Source: Symbiodinium natans
Lineage: Eukaryota > Sar > Dinophyceae > Suessiales > Symbiodiniaceae
DNA: 64,000 nucleotides
Direction: 5' to 3'
NCBI GenBank assembly: GCA_905221605.1
Contig: CAJNDS010000173.1
Coordinates: 124,001 to 188,000 of the forward strand
In this document: positions 11,701-20,730 of the stretch, in pieces
How the letters are laid out: each line of letters begins with the position of its first letter
Position numbering within the stretch: position 1 is the first letter of the stretch
Position numbers and translations under genes: made by a program
Notes under the pieces: model-generated
What the model saw: the letters and a program-made list of their open reading frames with translations, nothing else
Databases searched by the model: none
Told to the model about the DNA's origin: nothing

Positions 11701-11903
11701 AAGCCCGAACTGCGGTATCTGTCACAGCGAAAAGCACACGCACATGCAATGGTGCTTTCCAGCCGCAGTGTAGGAACTGCTAGACCGGCTGTTCGGCGTC
11801 AACTGACTGCAGCTTTGATGGAGGTCACACGGTTCCCTTCGTCCGCCTCTCATTCGTCACGCCGGAAGACAGCTACCTCGAAGGTGTGCAGCGGTTGAGA
11901 CAG
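5733..11903 (+). CDS. PLP-dependent aminotransferase, 2-aminoadipate/kynurenine type (multi-exon)
   Basis: Fold-type I aminotransferase, expected to move an amino group from 2-aminoadipate or kynurenine to 2-oxoglutarate. Early exons are approximate: 5733-5805, 5901-5978 (LPLDTISFTVKD), 6079-6147, about 6306-6382 (AGSMSALDIA), 6459-6500 (FLNPGDTILVEEY), 7058-7213 (PKVLYTVP). Later exons join in exact phase: 7318-7633, 7730-7818, 7929-8030, 8344-8409, 8493-8531, 8622-8688, 8789-8854, 11824-11903. Key residues are visible: Asn in VGQNPLG, Asp and Tyr in LEDDAYYY, the PLP lysine in RLDSFAKMLAPGFRLGWVTG, QAGMFLWLKM, HGVVAMPGSF and the carboxylate-binding Arg in PFVRLSF. An extra stretch of roughly 35 residues precedes LEDDAYYY. 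The start and last codons are not located. Splicing past 8854 skips the nested gene; reading through gives a short tail and a stop at 8910-8912. It could also be a related AADAT/ARO8-like enzyme with other substrates. Confidence 0.83.
6567..6739. repeat. compound microsatellite (TTGTGC, CTCGTC, GTC)
   Basis: It passes from a GCTTGT hexamer to a CTCGTC hexamer and ends in pure GTC triplets. It lies between two recognised aminotransferase exons, so it is intronic. Confidence 0.9.
7214..8788 (+). other. series of GC-, GA- and GT-donor introns, all with AG|G acceptors
   Basis: Homology of the flanking exons fixes seven introns here: 7214-7317 (GT), 7634-7729 (GC), 7819-7928 (GC), 8031-8343 (GC), 8410-8492 (GA), 8532-8621 (GC) and 8689-8788 (GT). 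An eighth, 8855-11823, is GC. Every acceptor is AG followed by G, and most donors follow AG or end in G, so AGG is nearly duplicated at both ends. Joining the exons gives uninterrupted protein in the correct phase each time. Dinoflagellate genes are known for such GC/GA donors and AGG acceptors. Confidence 0.8.
7693..7720. repeat. 10-bp tandem repeat inside an intron
   Basis: About three copies of GTTGAGCCGA sit just upstream of the acceptor at 7729, inside the GC-AG intron of the aminotransferase. Confidence 0.75.
9044..11686 (+). CDS. FUSC / aromatic-acid-exporter-like membrane protein, intronless
   Basis: A single uninterrupted 880-codon frame starts at the first ATG. Around residues 55-236 there are about six hydrophobic helices (GAFFLLIAGIPVIV; DFWLIVAIGIIYVCLVMIL; FWGFMTVTIALLLPYPL). 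A charged cytosolic stretch of roughly 260 residues follows, then a second helix set near 505-660 (SYLLSFMLGYFGF; FITFTWVWTGLFVCYH; MNCIAVMITMCVDFLF) and a soluble tail. Two six-helix halves with cytosolic inserts are the layout of FUSC, AaeB and plant ALMT relatives, which export organic or aromatic acids; the substrate here is unknown. A His/Asp-rich patch (HDHHDDGNDNN) lies near residue 805. Unlike all neighbours it has no introns, and it sits wholly within an intron of the aminotransferase on the same strand. I see no poly(A) tract or clear flanking duplication. Confidence 0.85.
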   Translation: MSATHDSRDSQSAGAEEAPLIDQIDFDLTPESTGCIRRPVQNLFLHRTNPRFAINAELAFRGAFFLLIAGIPVIVPSGKWDLVDDMIKYGIYDSSVCCFIVFNLGRTFGQALNKVNSGFRGTFTAAVMGWGLYTVWPDGYTQESGDLDFWLIVAIGIIYVCLVMILKLDLSFQMFAISNFAGIWMGILNPDLRAEITPPWAGNWSLKTDILLQQLIRTFWGFMTVTIALLLPYPLWSLVRVQENQLVLNTRLTQILRMMVKLYCQASPKQYEKAEVLKLLQGMKFSSSENDPLIAEAWWECFGFGRTQLKRQVLFSMSETTRKIYFLAFNAWTVSSEQVRSGKDAELMRLVKDQTESVLDEMEKMLNLLVKAAEDGKFDPNEAFAVKACKRNLERLERELAAHFHAKRLEVAQKAPKLPGGVSESLYKEVRISQVLEWSISRIVGEVIQLSDGVCKFSTGEASLPPPPDGAGFLGCFQGVGEKEHLLYAWRGISSYLLSFMLGYFGFKEIVPPYSSGIAGTAPLLFSMYVGSALVNDLNRIQGLMIGNVISRILRGLIDDCDPTDLALHAFITFTWVWTGLFVCYHSRSYSTIGVLAAAFGASALLANSCNHLTDNVGKRATFDSLAMNCIAVMITMCVDFLFQADRASDQAYKILDQCWQQIHLSLAGIFNPDVKVVKFESARAKELLAQAIHMGEEANLEPRFWRTIWHQELFTGVCRATDALIVATAALESAVAEHGSDEDAKFATFLELSQLSPPNARVGLFGSPQNVDLLRNFVAVQNLLNIFVQETAQTFDGTVHDHHDDGNDNNAVVKTEADVETQFIKQTVPKFFGLANDKPRDKMSHDKMANLSVVFAGRARIKDVLRKIQHVILASHWEY

Positions 11904-13112
11904 GTGCCTTCGGGAAGAAACGGGCAAGCTTCTTTGTTGTGGTTTGAAGCAGACTGTAAGCTCTGCTTCATGCGTGTGTGTACCATGCCCGGACTGTCAT
12001 GCCAGTCTGGTCCTCTTATGCTGCCGGTCGAAGTAAAGGATCTACCGCAACAACCAAGCCAGTAGAGTGGCCCCCTTCCTTGATGGCATCAGTGTGTGAG
12101 GTTCTCAGCGAGCTCAGCACCCCATTGCCCAGCAACAAAGAAGTCGCTTGGCAAACAGGATCAAGCCATCAAGATGACACTCAGACTCGAACTTTGCCAA
12201 GGCATATCCCACTTGACTTCTTCAGCTTCTAGAGCCGCCGACATGTGCCAGAACGCAGAACGAGCAAAGCGTCGTGCTTCTTGTAGAAGGGCAAGAGGAT
12301 CCTGACCCATGACAAGCTCACCCGATCATGGCACGAGTCAGCTCAGCCTTGGTTGGCGCAAACAAAGTTCGAAGTGCTGTGAGTTGCCGTGCTTTTCGGT
12401 CAACACGGGCTTTGACATGGAATGCTTTTCTTTAAGACGGCTTCCCGCTGCGTGTCCAGATAGCACTGCAACCATCAAGGCAAAAGCCCATGGTTGGGCA
12501 CGAGATGTCCCAAGAGGCGCCTTGCACAGGAATAGCGCATCTTCTTATTTCTCAGTTATTCTATAGGCTCTGCACAGAACGCACAGCATGCAGTGCCGTA
12601 CCTTTGCCCGCTATCGCACCGTCGCGCCGCTTCCAGGCCTGGGATGAAAGCCAGATGCTGACCATGCAGGCTAATCCATGCTGAGCCTTTGAGAGCATGT
12701 TTCTCCATCTGTCTCATTTTTCTTTGAGCTTGCTTCGCTCTCTGGCTCCTGGCTCCCTTGTGTGCTCTCTTGCACTGTGATTCATCTTTCGGCTTTGTCC
12801 TGGGTTATGGGAGTTGTGCGTGACTTCTTCTGTCCAGGTCGTCGCCGGTGTGCAAGGACTTCTAGAAAGGCGCCGGCTTGGCCACAGCTGAGAGATCCCA
12901 AATGCTTTCGGGACCTGGTGCACTGGTGCACACTATGACTGGCAGTGAAAGCTGTTGGTTCAAAAGGGTTCCAATCCATCTTCTGCATGACATGCACGTC
13001 CTACCAGCACTGTCAGTGCGCCGCTAGACACCTTCAGCATCCACCTTAAAAACCGAGCCCTTCTCAAACATACTTCTCAGACTTGGCCAGCTGAAGCCAA
13101 TGCCTGGACGAG
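11904..13112. other. region after the aminotransferase, weak frames only
   Basis: The last aminotransferase exon may run on past 11903 to a TAG near 12061 if the GTGCCT site is not used. Two overlapping open frames at 11978-12232 and 12096-12305 look partly protein-like (Ser/Thr- and Lys/Arg-rich), but I cannot choose between them. Apart from the leader at 12328, nothing further is supported. Confidence 0.4.
12328..12435 (+). CDS. possible first exon with mitochondrial-type presequence
   Basis: The 35-codon frame begins MARVSSALVGANKVRSAVSC and continues RAFRSTRALTW. It is rich in Ala, Ser and Arg with no acidic residue, as expected of a mitochondrial targeting presequence. A GTGAGT donor after RSA would end it as a first exon. 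What would follow is not identified. The call rests on composition only. Confidence 0.35.
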   Translation: MARVSSALVGANKVRSAVSCRAFRSTRALTWNAFL

Positions 13113-13430
13113 ATGAACCGGTGCTTCATCCAGCAACACTTTCGCGAGGAGCACTGCGAGGCACTGCTCGAAAGAAAGAAAGCTTTGGTCTTTTTGGCGC
13201 ATTCTGTGTTGGCTCGAGTCGACTTTGCTCGTTTTGCAATGGCTCTCTTCGTGGACCTGCAAGTAGTTGTTTCAGCGGATAGGCAAGAGGACGTCCTTGC
13301 GAACTGTACTTCCGGAGGAGAGAGCAATCGACTGATCTTCCTCTTTGCTCGGTACATCCTTGCCCACACTCTTGTTGCCAGGAGTTATGTTAAGAAGTCA
13401 GCTTTCCACTCGATGAAAGCAAACCCTTAA
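13113..13430 (+). CDS. open frame, unknown protein
   Basis: The 105-codon frame starts at ATG. It has a hydrophobic helical core (LVFLAHSVLARVDFARFAMA, then LFVDLQVVV) and a second hydrophobic patch (LIFLFARYILAHTLVA). It may be a small membrane-associated protein or an exon plus intron. The reverse strand is also open for about 100 codons. No family is recognised. Confidence 0.35.
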   Translation: MNRCFIQQHFREEHCEALLERKKALVFLAHSVLARVDFARFAMALFVDLQVVVSADRQEDVLANCTSGGESNRLIFLFARYILAHTLVARSYVKKSAFHSMKANP

Positions 13431-13928
13431 AAGGAGGGCAATCCGTGTACCTTTCGTTACCTCTCCAGGAGAAGCCAACCCTGACAAATCTTGGGGGGTA
13501 GGACACCTGAACAAACGCTGCTAGCCAGGATCCAATTCGCGGGCGGCACGTCTAACAACGACCCAACGAGACATGGCAGAGAATGTTTTTGCCTGGGAGC
13601 CGAATGGGGAAGGGCCGCCACTGGGAGGGGGAAACTTTGTGTTGACATACTCACATAGGGGGAAACCTCACCCCACGGTGGGCACTCACACCCGCTGTGT
13701 GACTCGGGCGTGTTGGTCAGGGTTACCGTCCCTGGCCCTCATGCGAAGAAGCAGAAAAAAAAGAACGCAGAGTCCGCGTCAGGCTGGCCACCTGCAGATT
13801 GACACTGTGCTCAGGCCCCCTTTGTGTCGCAAAGCGGCTTGCTGGCAAGAGCCACCTTCCGGAGCACCTACTGCAAGGTGATTCGCAATGCCTTCGCCAT
13901 CTCGCCCTTGCTAAGGCAAGCAATTTCC

Positions 13929-14225
13929 TCAGCTTGGATACCGTCCATGGTGCTGTGCCGCAGCGGCGCGCGCTGCGCACAGAAGGCGGATGATGGAAAC
14001 GGGGTCACCTGACGCAGCACCGGAGTTTGCAGCCAATAGGAGCAGCGTCTGATCAGGGTTCAGCGGATGGTTCCCGAACCCGGATGAGAAGCGGGTCAAT
14101 CCTCCCGAGGCCAATCTTTTGTAGCGTCCACGCACCACGGAAGGTTTGCCATGAACTGACCGCGAATCCGGGAGATAAGGGTTGTTTTTGTTCTGGGCTT
14201 TTACAGCGTGACATTTCGGATCCAT
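13929..14225 (-). CDS. reverse-strand frame, weakly ankyrin-like
   Basis: The reverse strand is open for 98 codons and contains NPDQTLLLLAANSGAASGDP followed by VSIIRLLCAARAA. The spacing of LLxLAAxxG and IIRLL recalls one ankyrin repeat, but the match is loose. A competing + strand frame (13824-14012) is similarly plausible, so the strand is unsettled. Confidence 0.25.
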   Translation of the reverse strand: MDPKCHAVKAQNKNNPYLPDSRSVHGKPSVVRGRYKRLASGGLTRFSSGFGNHPLNPDQTLLLLAANSGAASGDPVSIIRLLCAARAAAAQHHGRYPS

Positions 14226-14252
14226 GGCCGTGTTGTCACATGCAAGGGGCAG

Positions 14253-14376
14253 GAGGCCATGGCCATCCAGGAGGCAGAGCAGGAGGAGGCTGCATCAAGG
14301 GGCATCGAATTGATTCGCAATATTTCGCAAGGATTTTCCCAACTTCTATTCCGGCAAAAGCTGGGTCCAAAACTGG
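14253..14376 (+). CDS. candidate internal exon, helical
   Basis: The segment starts at an AG|G acceptor and ends at a GTCTGC donor. It encodes EAMAIQEAEQEEAASRGIEL then IRNISQGFSQLLFRQKL. The acidic helix followed by an amphipathic one resembles a coiled-coil linker. No family is recognised; without the splice it would stop at 14408. Confidence 0.4.
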
Positions 14377-14508
14377 GTCTGCTTGCAAAGACTCCACGAG
14401 GAGCATGAAGAAGACCCTCTTTCCGAAGCTCCTTGGCAGTATCAAGGCACGGCAAGAGCTTGGCACTTCCAGGTTGGCAGTTAGCATTTCACCCGATGCG
14501 GCAACTTA

Positions 14509-14751
14509 GTGTTGTGGCGCTGCGGAAAGCTCTTATTAGTGGCAATCTTTGTACTCTTGCACAAAGTTGATGAAGTATGGAAATTCATCTTGCCAACCGG
14601 CACGCACGCGAAACTGCACGGGACGCTGGAGTTCGTTCGCGGAAGCATGTCTCGTGGAATCGATGTGTCTGGATATGTTACTTCTATTGCAACTAACACA
14701 ACGACACTACGGTTTGAATCTTTCGAGTTGTGTCCGGTAGCGAATATCTGA
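14509..14751 (+). CDS. open frame, unknown
   Basis: The 80-codon frame has a hydrophobic start (LLLVAIFVLLHKVDEVWKF) and a beta-like second half (HGTLEFVRGSMSRGIDVSGY, VTSIATNTTTLRFESFEL). It looks like protein, possibly an outer-surface or secreted domain. There are no neighbours to support it and no domain is recognised. Confidence 0.35.
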   Translation: MLWRCGKLLLVAIFVLLHKVDEVWKFILPTGTHAKLHGTLEFVRGSMSRGIDVSGYVTSIATNTTTLRFESFELCPVANI

Positions 14752-14949
14752 TATGGGTTTCTGCTTGTTATTCAGTAGCCGCGAAAGGCCCCGAAAGCGC
14801 GGCGAAAGGGGCTGCAAAAGGTATAACATCATGCCTGAAACCGTTCGCGGTGTTTTTCTGCAGTGGCGGCCCAAAAACCACTCGCGGTGCTTCCTGAGAC
14901 TCATCATGGCTCTAGACTCTAGACCTTGCCTTTGCACATGTCCAGTGCG

Positions 14950-15680
14950 TTTTTGAGGGCGGCTGATCCGGGGCAAAGTGCCTTTTGAGCCTGACAGGTT
15001 GTGGATGGCTCATGGGCAAAGTGCGGCTTGGAGGGCCGGCAACGCACACTCATCCTTGGTGGTGGTTGTGCTGGGGGGGGAGGGGTCCGCGCAAGGAACG
15101 AGATTGGGCGACAGGTCCTGTGCTTCCCACTTCCATTGTCTTTACAGCCTAATAAGAACAGGTATGGAGCCCTGAATCCTAGACCTGCTTTTTTCAGGCG
15201 AAGAAAGATCAGGGTCCAACTTCTTTTTGGTGGACTTGTGCAACGTAGATTCATTTCCCAAGCCTAACACTCGCTTGTTGGGGTGCATAGGCGCTGGCAT
15301 GGATGGCGAACCAGGGCAAAGTGCGTTTTGGAGTGCCTGAAAAACGCCCGCTGAGGGGTGCAAAAAGTGCTGGTAGGGGTCCAGAGCGCTGCTGGCATGG
15401 ATGGCTATTCAGAGGTAGTGTGCGTTTTGGATGGCTTGCTGGTTGGGTGCGCAAAACCAGCAACTGGCTCGGACGGCTGATCATGAAACAAGCACATTGA
15501 TTCCCCTTGCTGGGATCAGAGGGCAACGTGCATTTTGGGGGCTTGCTTGTACGTGGTTAAGTCGACCATAGCGTCGACGCAAAAGTAGCTCAGAAGCAAG
15601 GGAGGGGAACGGGCGTTTTGGGGGGCCAGAAGAACGCACACAGATTCCCTGCTGCTTGTACTTGGCTATGTCGAGCATGT
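14950..15680. repeat. diverged tandem repeat built on GGGCAAAGTGCGTTTTGG
   Basis: The core GGGCAAAGTGCGTTTTGG recurs in diverged form near 14974, 15016, 15313, 15414, 15520 and 15606, and copies near 15295 and 15392 are preceded by GGCATGGATGGC. Spacing varies from about 40 to 300 bases. No convincing coding frame crosses it, and the intervals look like decayed copies of one longer unit. Confidence 0.55.
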
Positions 15681-16139
15681 CATCGACGAAAGCTATATGA
15701 CGATTTTATGTCTTCGCGAAAGGGCGTGAAAGGGCCGCGAAACGCGCAGCGCTTGGTGGGGGCTTTTGAGAGAAGGGACCATCGGACAACGCCCAAATCA
15801 AGGCATGTCCTTGGAGTTTGGATCATTTTTGGGCTTTTGCGCAGAATCCTCCACCTATTTGTTTGCTGCATGCGACTATGAATCCCCAGGCTTCAGCTCT
15901 GGACTCTACAATCCCTAGCCACAAAGAGTTGCGGTTTTGTTGGGCCCGCTTTGGGCCGCCGATGTGTGTGTTCCCGGCTTGCAGAAGCAAGTTGCTCCAT
16001 TGGTCATGAAATATACGAGCAATGTGCTTCATAAGGCTACAAACAGAATACTTGTATGGAACATTCCACGAAAGGTTCAATCATGTCAACAAATCAATAT
16101 GTCAAGTGCCTTTTTTCGACATGTATAGCTTACGCCCTG

Positions 16140-17528
16140 AGGCTTTGCAAAATGCTGGTGATGCAGTCAGTGCAGATGCCGAGAAGTCGCTGGAAAAGAT
16201 AAAGGCGTGGTCATGATTGCTTAACGTGGGAAGCATTGCTGAGAAGAGCGGCTTCTCAGGCCGATGCCGCAAACTCGTTGGAGGCAAGCAAGGACGATGG
16301 TGCTGGGAAAGCAGCCGTTGAAGCTGCCAAGGACCAGAAGGGCACATGCAGCAGTGCACACAAGCAGGCCAATAAGCCTGCACTCAAGATGCCGCATCGC
16401 AGTTTCCATTGCAGGAGCAAGAGGACACGGGTGATCCCCCAGATGTGGATGACGAGCTGCCCGGTCCCTTCTATACGCGAGCTTGGTTCTTGGGATTGGT
16501 GCTGATGGCCTTTGTCGGAGTAACCTCCTACACGGCTGCTTGCCTGCAAGAAGCTGAACACATTGGATACCTGCTACGCACTCTCTCGCTCTCTCTCGTG
16601 CGCCTTCCTCCCATACTGCCGACACGAGGTTTGGCAGGTCAGCCGGCTCGCCTCAGACCCAAAAGGCTCTGAGGAGGACGAGGTTGAAAGGACATATGTC
16701 TAGGTCTCAGTCAAACTGAACACACACACACACACACTTTCAATACCTCTCTGCCGGAGCTGTCCTTGTCATTCTCCTCCTTTTTTCAGGCACATGATCC
16801 CAGAGCACCAGTACCTACCGATGGCAAAGGTGCAAAGGGCAAGGGAACGGGTGCTCAGGCGGGCTTCCGAAACAATTTGAAAATTTTTTCTGGTATACAC
16901 CTGTTTTCATTGTGGCACTTGCAATGCAACAGGCCGCTACCGCCTGAAATGTTCGACACATCCTGGCGACCTGGCAAGGCACATTTCGTGCACAAGGCTA
17001 TGATTCTGAGAATGCTCACAGCTGCCTTGTCTAAGGCACGAAGGATGCCGAAAGGGACAAACATCTTCGGAACTATCTGGACAGCGTGCCACATGATGAT
17101 ACTTGTACATTGCCCAGGAAGCTGAGGCCGTGAAGAGCGTGATTTTCAAATCGATTGGCCTGCTCCAAAGTGAGCACCGTTTGGTCTTGCCAATCTGTGG
17201 CCATCGTCTGGCGCAGACTGCTGCAGACAAGAAAAAGTCACTCTGCGGGATCTTCTCTGTATCAGCTGCAGCGCATCGATTCCCTTGAGAGGGTGGCTGT
17301 CATCGGCCTGCCTTCTGGAAAATGGTGGCAGGTTCCAGCTGCAGATCGTGCAGCAAATACAGCAGCTGGCGGTGCAGCAACAGCAACAGCAGGTGTGCAA
17401 AAATTGAGCTGCTGTTCGCTGAGTTCCTCCTACACATCATGTTCACTTCGAGCATGTGCCGTGGTCTAATTCTTGCTGCGTGTATCCATTCCGACAGGCA
17501 ATGCACCAGTGGCTGTTGCAGCAGGCAG
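16140..17528 (+). CDS. multi-exon gene: one TM segment and Gln-rich tail, unknown
   Basis: Several short protein-like pieces lie on one strand with AG|G acceptors. About 16140-16214 is Ala/Glu-rich (SADAEKSLEKIKA). About 16236-16370 is Ala-rich (RAASQADAANSLEASKDDGA). The exon from 16415 encodes GPFYTRAWFLGLVLMAFVGV, a transmembrane helix preceded by acidic DPPDVDDELP. Exon 17118-17169 (EAEAVKSVIFKSIGLLQ, GTGAGC donor) has exact boundaries. A Gln-rich piece ends near 17396 (QIVQQIQQLAVQQQQQQ), and exon 17498-17528 encodes AMHQWLLQQA before GTAGCT. Together they suggest a membrane-anchored protein with a Gln-rich domain. I do not know the family, and two genes are possible. Confidence 0.45.
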
Positions 17529-17689
17529 GTAGCTGGACAGCTGGACCGGCTATCACTGCGCTAGCACAAGCAGGGTTATCGCACTTTCCCATGTTTTGTG
17601 AAGCTTTCTTTGGTTGTTGGCTTGGCCTCTGGAAAGAGAGGAACATTGAAGGAATTCAGGCAAGGAACAATTAAACGAGGAAAGAACGA

Positions 17690-17860
17690 AACAACCCTAA
17701 AAAGAGAGAAACAATCCTGAACCCTAAGCCCTAATTTTCTTCCCAAATCTAAAACTCAACGCCCCAACCATAAACCCTACACCCCCAAAAAACCCTACAC
17801 CCTGAGCCTGAAGCCCTGGACCCTGAACCCTGAGCCCCAAACCCAGCAAATCAAACATAA
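17690..17860. repeat. degenerate telomere-like array (CCCTAAA/CCCTGAA)
   Basis: CCCTAA, CCCTGAACCCTGAG and CCCTACACC words follow one another for about 170 bases. This is the C-rich strand of a decayed TTTAGGG-type telomeric repeat, far from any obvious chromosome end. Confidence 0.7.
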
Positions 17861-18299
17861 TGTGGAAGAACCAAAAGGAAACAGATCTGGCTCCGCTCCC
17901 TTCTGTACAAGAGGGTGTGTAGTTATCAGTTATTGTCTGCGAACTGTAGGGTTGGAAGCTGGTGCACTGTACACTCCATGCACACATGCAGCGTAGCAGA
18001 GTTCGCTGAATCTCCTCGATCGGATAAATGGGATAGGGACTTCCGCTCAGGTTTTAGCGCAGCAGCAGGAGCAGAAAGTTGGGGACTCGGAATCGGACCC
18101 ACTGGCCTGCCGAAGGGTTCTTAAGGCAGCCTTGGTGAGCGTTCGGAGCTTCCAAAGACTGAGGCCTTGCTTCAGCAACGTGCTGTGCCAGCTTCCCCCA
18201 CGGAAGGCGCTGCAAACAATCCCAGCTTGCAAGTTTCAGCGGCTTTTCAGCCAAGGCATTGCAAGAATCTAAGCATGTACTTGACATAAAAGCAATTCT

Positions 18300-18374
18300 T
18301 TTTGTCTTCTCTCTTTCTCTCTCTTTATCTTTTTATCTCTTTCTCTCTTTCTCTCTTTCTCTCTTTCTCTCTTG
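18300..18374. repeat. pyrimidine microsatellite (CTTTCTCT)
   Basis: About 75 bases of TCTTTCTCTC units form one uninterrupted pyrimidine tract. Confidence 0.9.
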
Positions 18375-18504
18375 TGAAGCTGCCTTTCAGGCGAAAGCAT
18401 TGAAAGCATGCCAGCTACTAAAGGGCCGCTCGGCAGTGCATTTGACTCACACCCTGGAGAATCCAAGTCCAAGTTTGCATGTGTGATCATGTGTGATCAT
18501 GTGC

Positions 18505-18560
18505 GCGTGCGTGTGTGCGTGGGTGTGTGTGTGTGTGTGTGTGGGTCTGTGTGTGGGTGC
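18505..18560. repeat. (GT)n microsatellite
   Basis: Alternating GT with GTGGG interruptions runs for about 50 bases. It is preceded by two copies of TGTGATCATG. Confidence 0.9.
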
Positions 18561-18882
18561 CTTTTGTCCGTTGCGATGCCAGTGATGCCAGGTCCAAGAC
18601 GCTGAGCACCGCGCCCTGCACGCCGTGCGCGCAATGGCCGCAGGCCTGAGAGCTGCGGTGGAGCTGCGCAGTCCGAATGGGCGGTCCATGGCAGGTGCAA
18701 ATTCCCCCGCCCAGTGGCCGGCATCCTGCAGTGCAGCAAAACAACTTGCTGCAGTTGCCTCCCTTGTTCCCCGGCTCACAGTAAGACCCGTGGCCAACAG
18801 TCAATCGGAGTATTGCTTCAGCGTTCAGACGGCGATCACGAATGCTAGCTCCTTGGAGGGCCTGCGGGTGTTGTCGTTTACT

Positions 18883-18940
18883 AATCAATCAATCAATCAG
18901 TCAATCAATCAATCAATCAGTCAATCAATCAGTCAATCAA
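18883..18940. repeat. (TCAA)n microsatellite
   Basis: About fourteen TCAA/TCAG tetramers occur in a row. The poly-Asn/Gln/Ser frames over it are artefacts. Confidence 0.9.
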
Positions 18941-19889
18941 TGTCTCTCTCCCTCCCTCCCTCTCTGTCTTTGAGATCGATGGGTTTTAAGTGGTATGAGG
19001 GGGTGGCGGTGGGAGGGCCTCGCCTTCCGCATTCATTGGTTCCACCAATCTTAGGACCACCCCCGCCCAACCCAAAAGGCCTTGTTGTTTGTTGGAACGC
19101 AGCCAAGCAGCTTGCTGGTTGGAGCACGCAAGCAGCATATAGAGTTCAGCAGGCACATGCGCGCACTTGCAAAACAGATCGGTAGAACTCCGGTGATATA
19201 CCCAGGCTGCACAGCCTACCCATCCGGACTTCTGGGAATCGAACGCCAGAACCTTAGGGCTTAGGCGGCGTGTTGGATTGAGCTCACTTGTCTTCCTAAT
19301 ATTTGAGCGGAAGACAAAGGTCTCCGGTGAAGACCCAGGCTGGCAGAAGAAGCTCCCAATTCGACCCTTAACCTTAACTTCTTGACTCATCTCTAATTTT
19401 GGTTCAGGAGAAGGGCCGCCCGCCCATGGAGCCGCCGAGCGAGGAAGCCGAGGACGAGGAGTGACAGGGCATTTTTTTTCTTTTGATCTTGGCCTTTTGG
19501 CCTTGGAGATCCTTGGGACTCACGAGGCTCACCTACTCAAAGATACGACTCTTGCAGCAAACAGACCATGCTGATTTGTTCACACGAAGCTGTATGTCGT
19601 TGGACACGGTTGTGCTGCCTTGAAAAGTGGCTGAAGATGCTTCAGGCAGCTTCAGAGGAGAAGCGCGAGGAAGCAGAAAGGCGCTGTCCTTTTGTTTGAG
19701 AACTTGCCGTAATTTGCCGAAACTTGCTGGCACATGTTGACTGGCAGAAGTCTAAGTGTGCCTGCAGTGGTCCTCGTGAATTTGTTTCAGGTCCGAGACC
19801 ACCGTGGCGCCAGAAGCATGTCCTGAGGTTCAGGCAGGGCTTTCTTCGGGGGGTGAGCAAGCAATGGGCCGGCCACATTGATGTTGTAG

Positions 19890-20730
19890 AGTATTGTAGA
19901 GCTCGTTGGAAGCACACGTGCAACCTGTAAGGCTGAAGCCAGTGATGCTTCGCCCGAGGCTAAGGCGGATCTGGAGCCTCAAAGCACTCCGACGCAGGAG
20001 GAGACCGTGTGCGATTCGTCCCATGCACTTTGCGCACTTGCAGCACATCCACGTCGAGACAAATCTTTTGAGATATATAGAGATGCATCAGGAGTCCAAG
20101 GTGCCGGAACATCAAGAAAGCAGCACAAAGAATGCTGAGGAAAAGAGCTCCGCGGCCACTATCGCGGAGGTGGGCTTTCTGATCAGTTTGCCTGTATGTT
20201 CAGCCTGTCCGACGTGCTTGCGCTGCAAGGCGGAATGCGTGACAGAGGCGCCTAAGGAGGGGAAGAAGGAGTGTGAAACACATGACCCGCTTGAAGCGCC
20301 GACGGGGCCAGGCAGGCCTAGGCACGCGGGCGAAGAACCACACACCTCTTACAACTCTTACAAACACAAACAGGTAAGACGGCGGCCCCAGCGGTCTGCA
20401 TGCGCAGAGACCGCACAGTGGCAACCAGTCCGAAGGGGCAAAGCTGGGCCAAGACATAGCGAGCCTTGTGAGCCCGAGGAGTCCCCAGAGCCAGAGCAGA
20501 AAGAGCAGAAGGGATGGCAGCAAGCCCAGCCAGCGCAGCCAGCGCAGCCAGCGCGGCAAGCGCAGCCAGCGCAGCAGGAGCAGCCGGAGCAGCAGGCGCA
20601 GCAAGCGCAGAGCTGGAAGCGCCCAGGCAAGATGAGCATGAGGAGCAGTGGTGCTAAAAGCAAGAACGGCAGCAGCACAGCGCCCAGTACTGGATTAAGA
20701 TGGAGGCCTACTGTGCCTCACTCGGACAGA
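19890..20730 (+). CDS. Ala/Gln/Pro-rich multi-exon gene, unknown
   Basis: Composition and phase suggest at least three coding pieces. The first (about 19890-20080) encodes KAEASDASPEAKADLEPQST and then RRDKSFE. The second (20084-20169) encodes HQESKVPEHQESSTKNAEEK and ends at a GTGGGC donor after ATIAE. A third (about 20240-20372) is Lys/Glu/Pro-rich and ends at GTAAGA. The last (about 20455-20730) holds AGCGCAGCC units read as AQPAQP, or as ASA in another frame. The protein would be mostly disordered. No family or function is recognised. Confidence 0.4.

Larger units (their letters stand above)
17861..19889. other. intergenic region with microsatellites
   Basis: No gene is recognised. The stretch 18620-18780 is open on both strands with Ala/Arg-rich peptides, and neither reading has a motif. 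The rest is simple repeats and mixed sequence. Confidence 0.4.

Noticed and set aside
13723-13980. Arg/Ser-rich reverse ORF
   Set aside because: It overlaps better candidates in other frames and has no motif or splice support.
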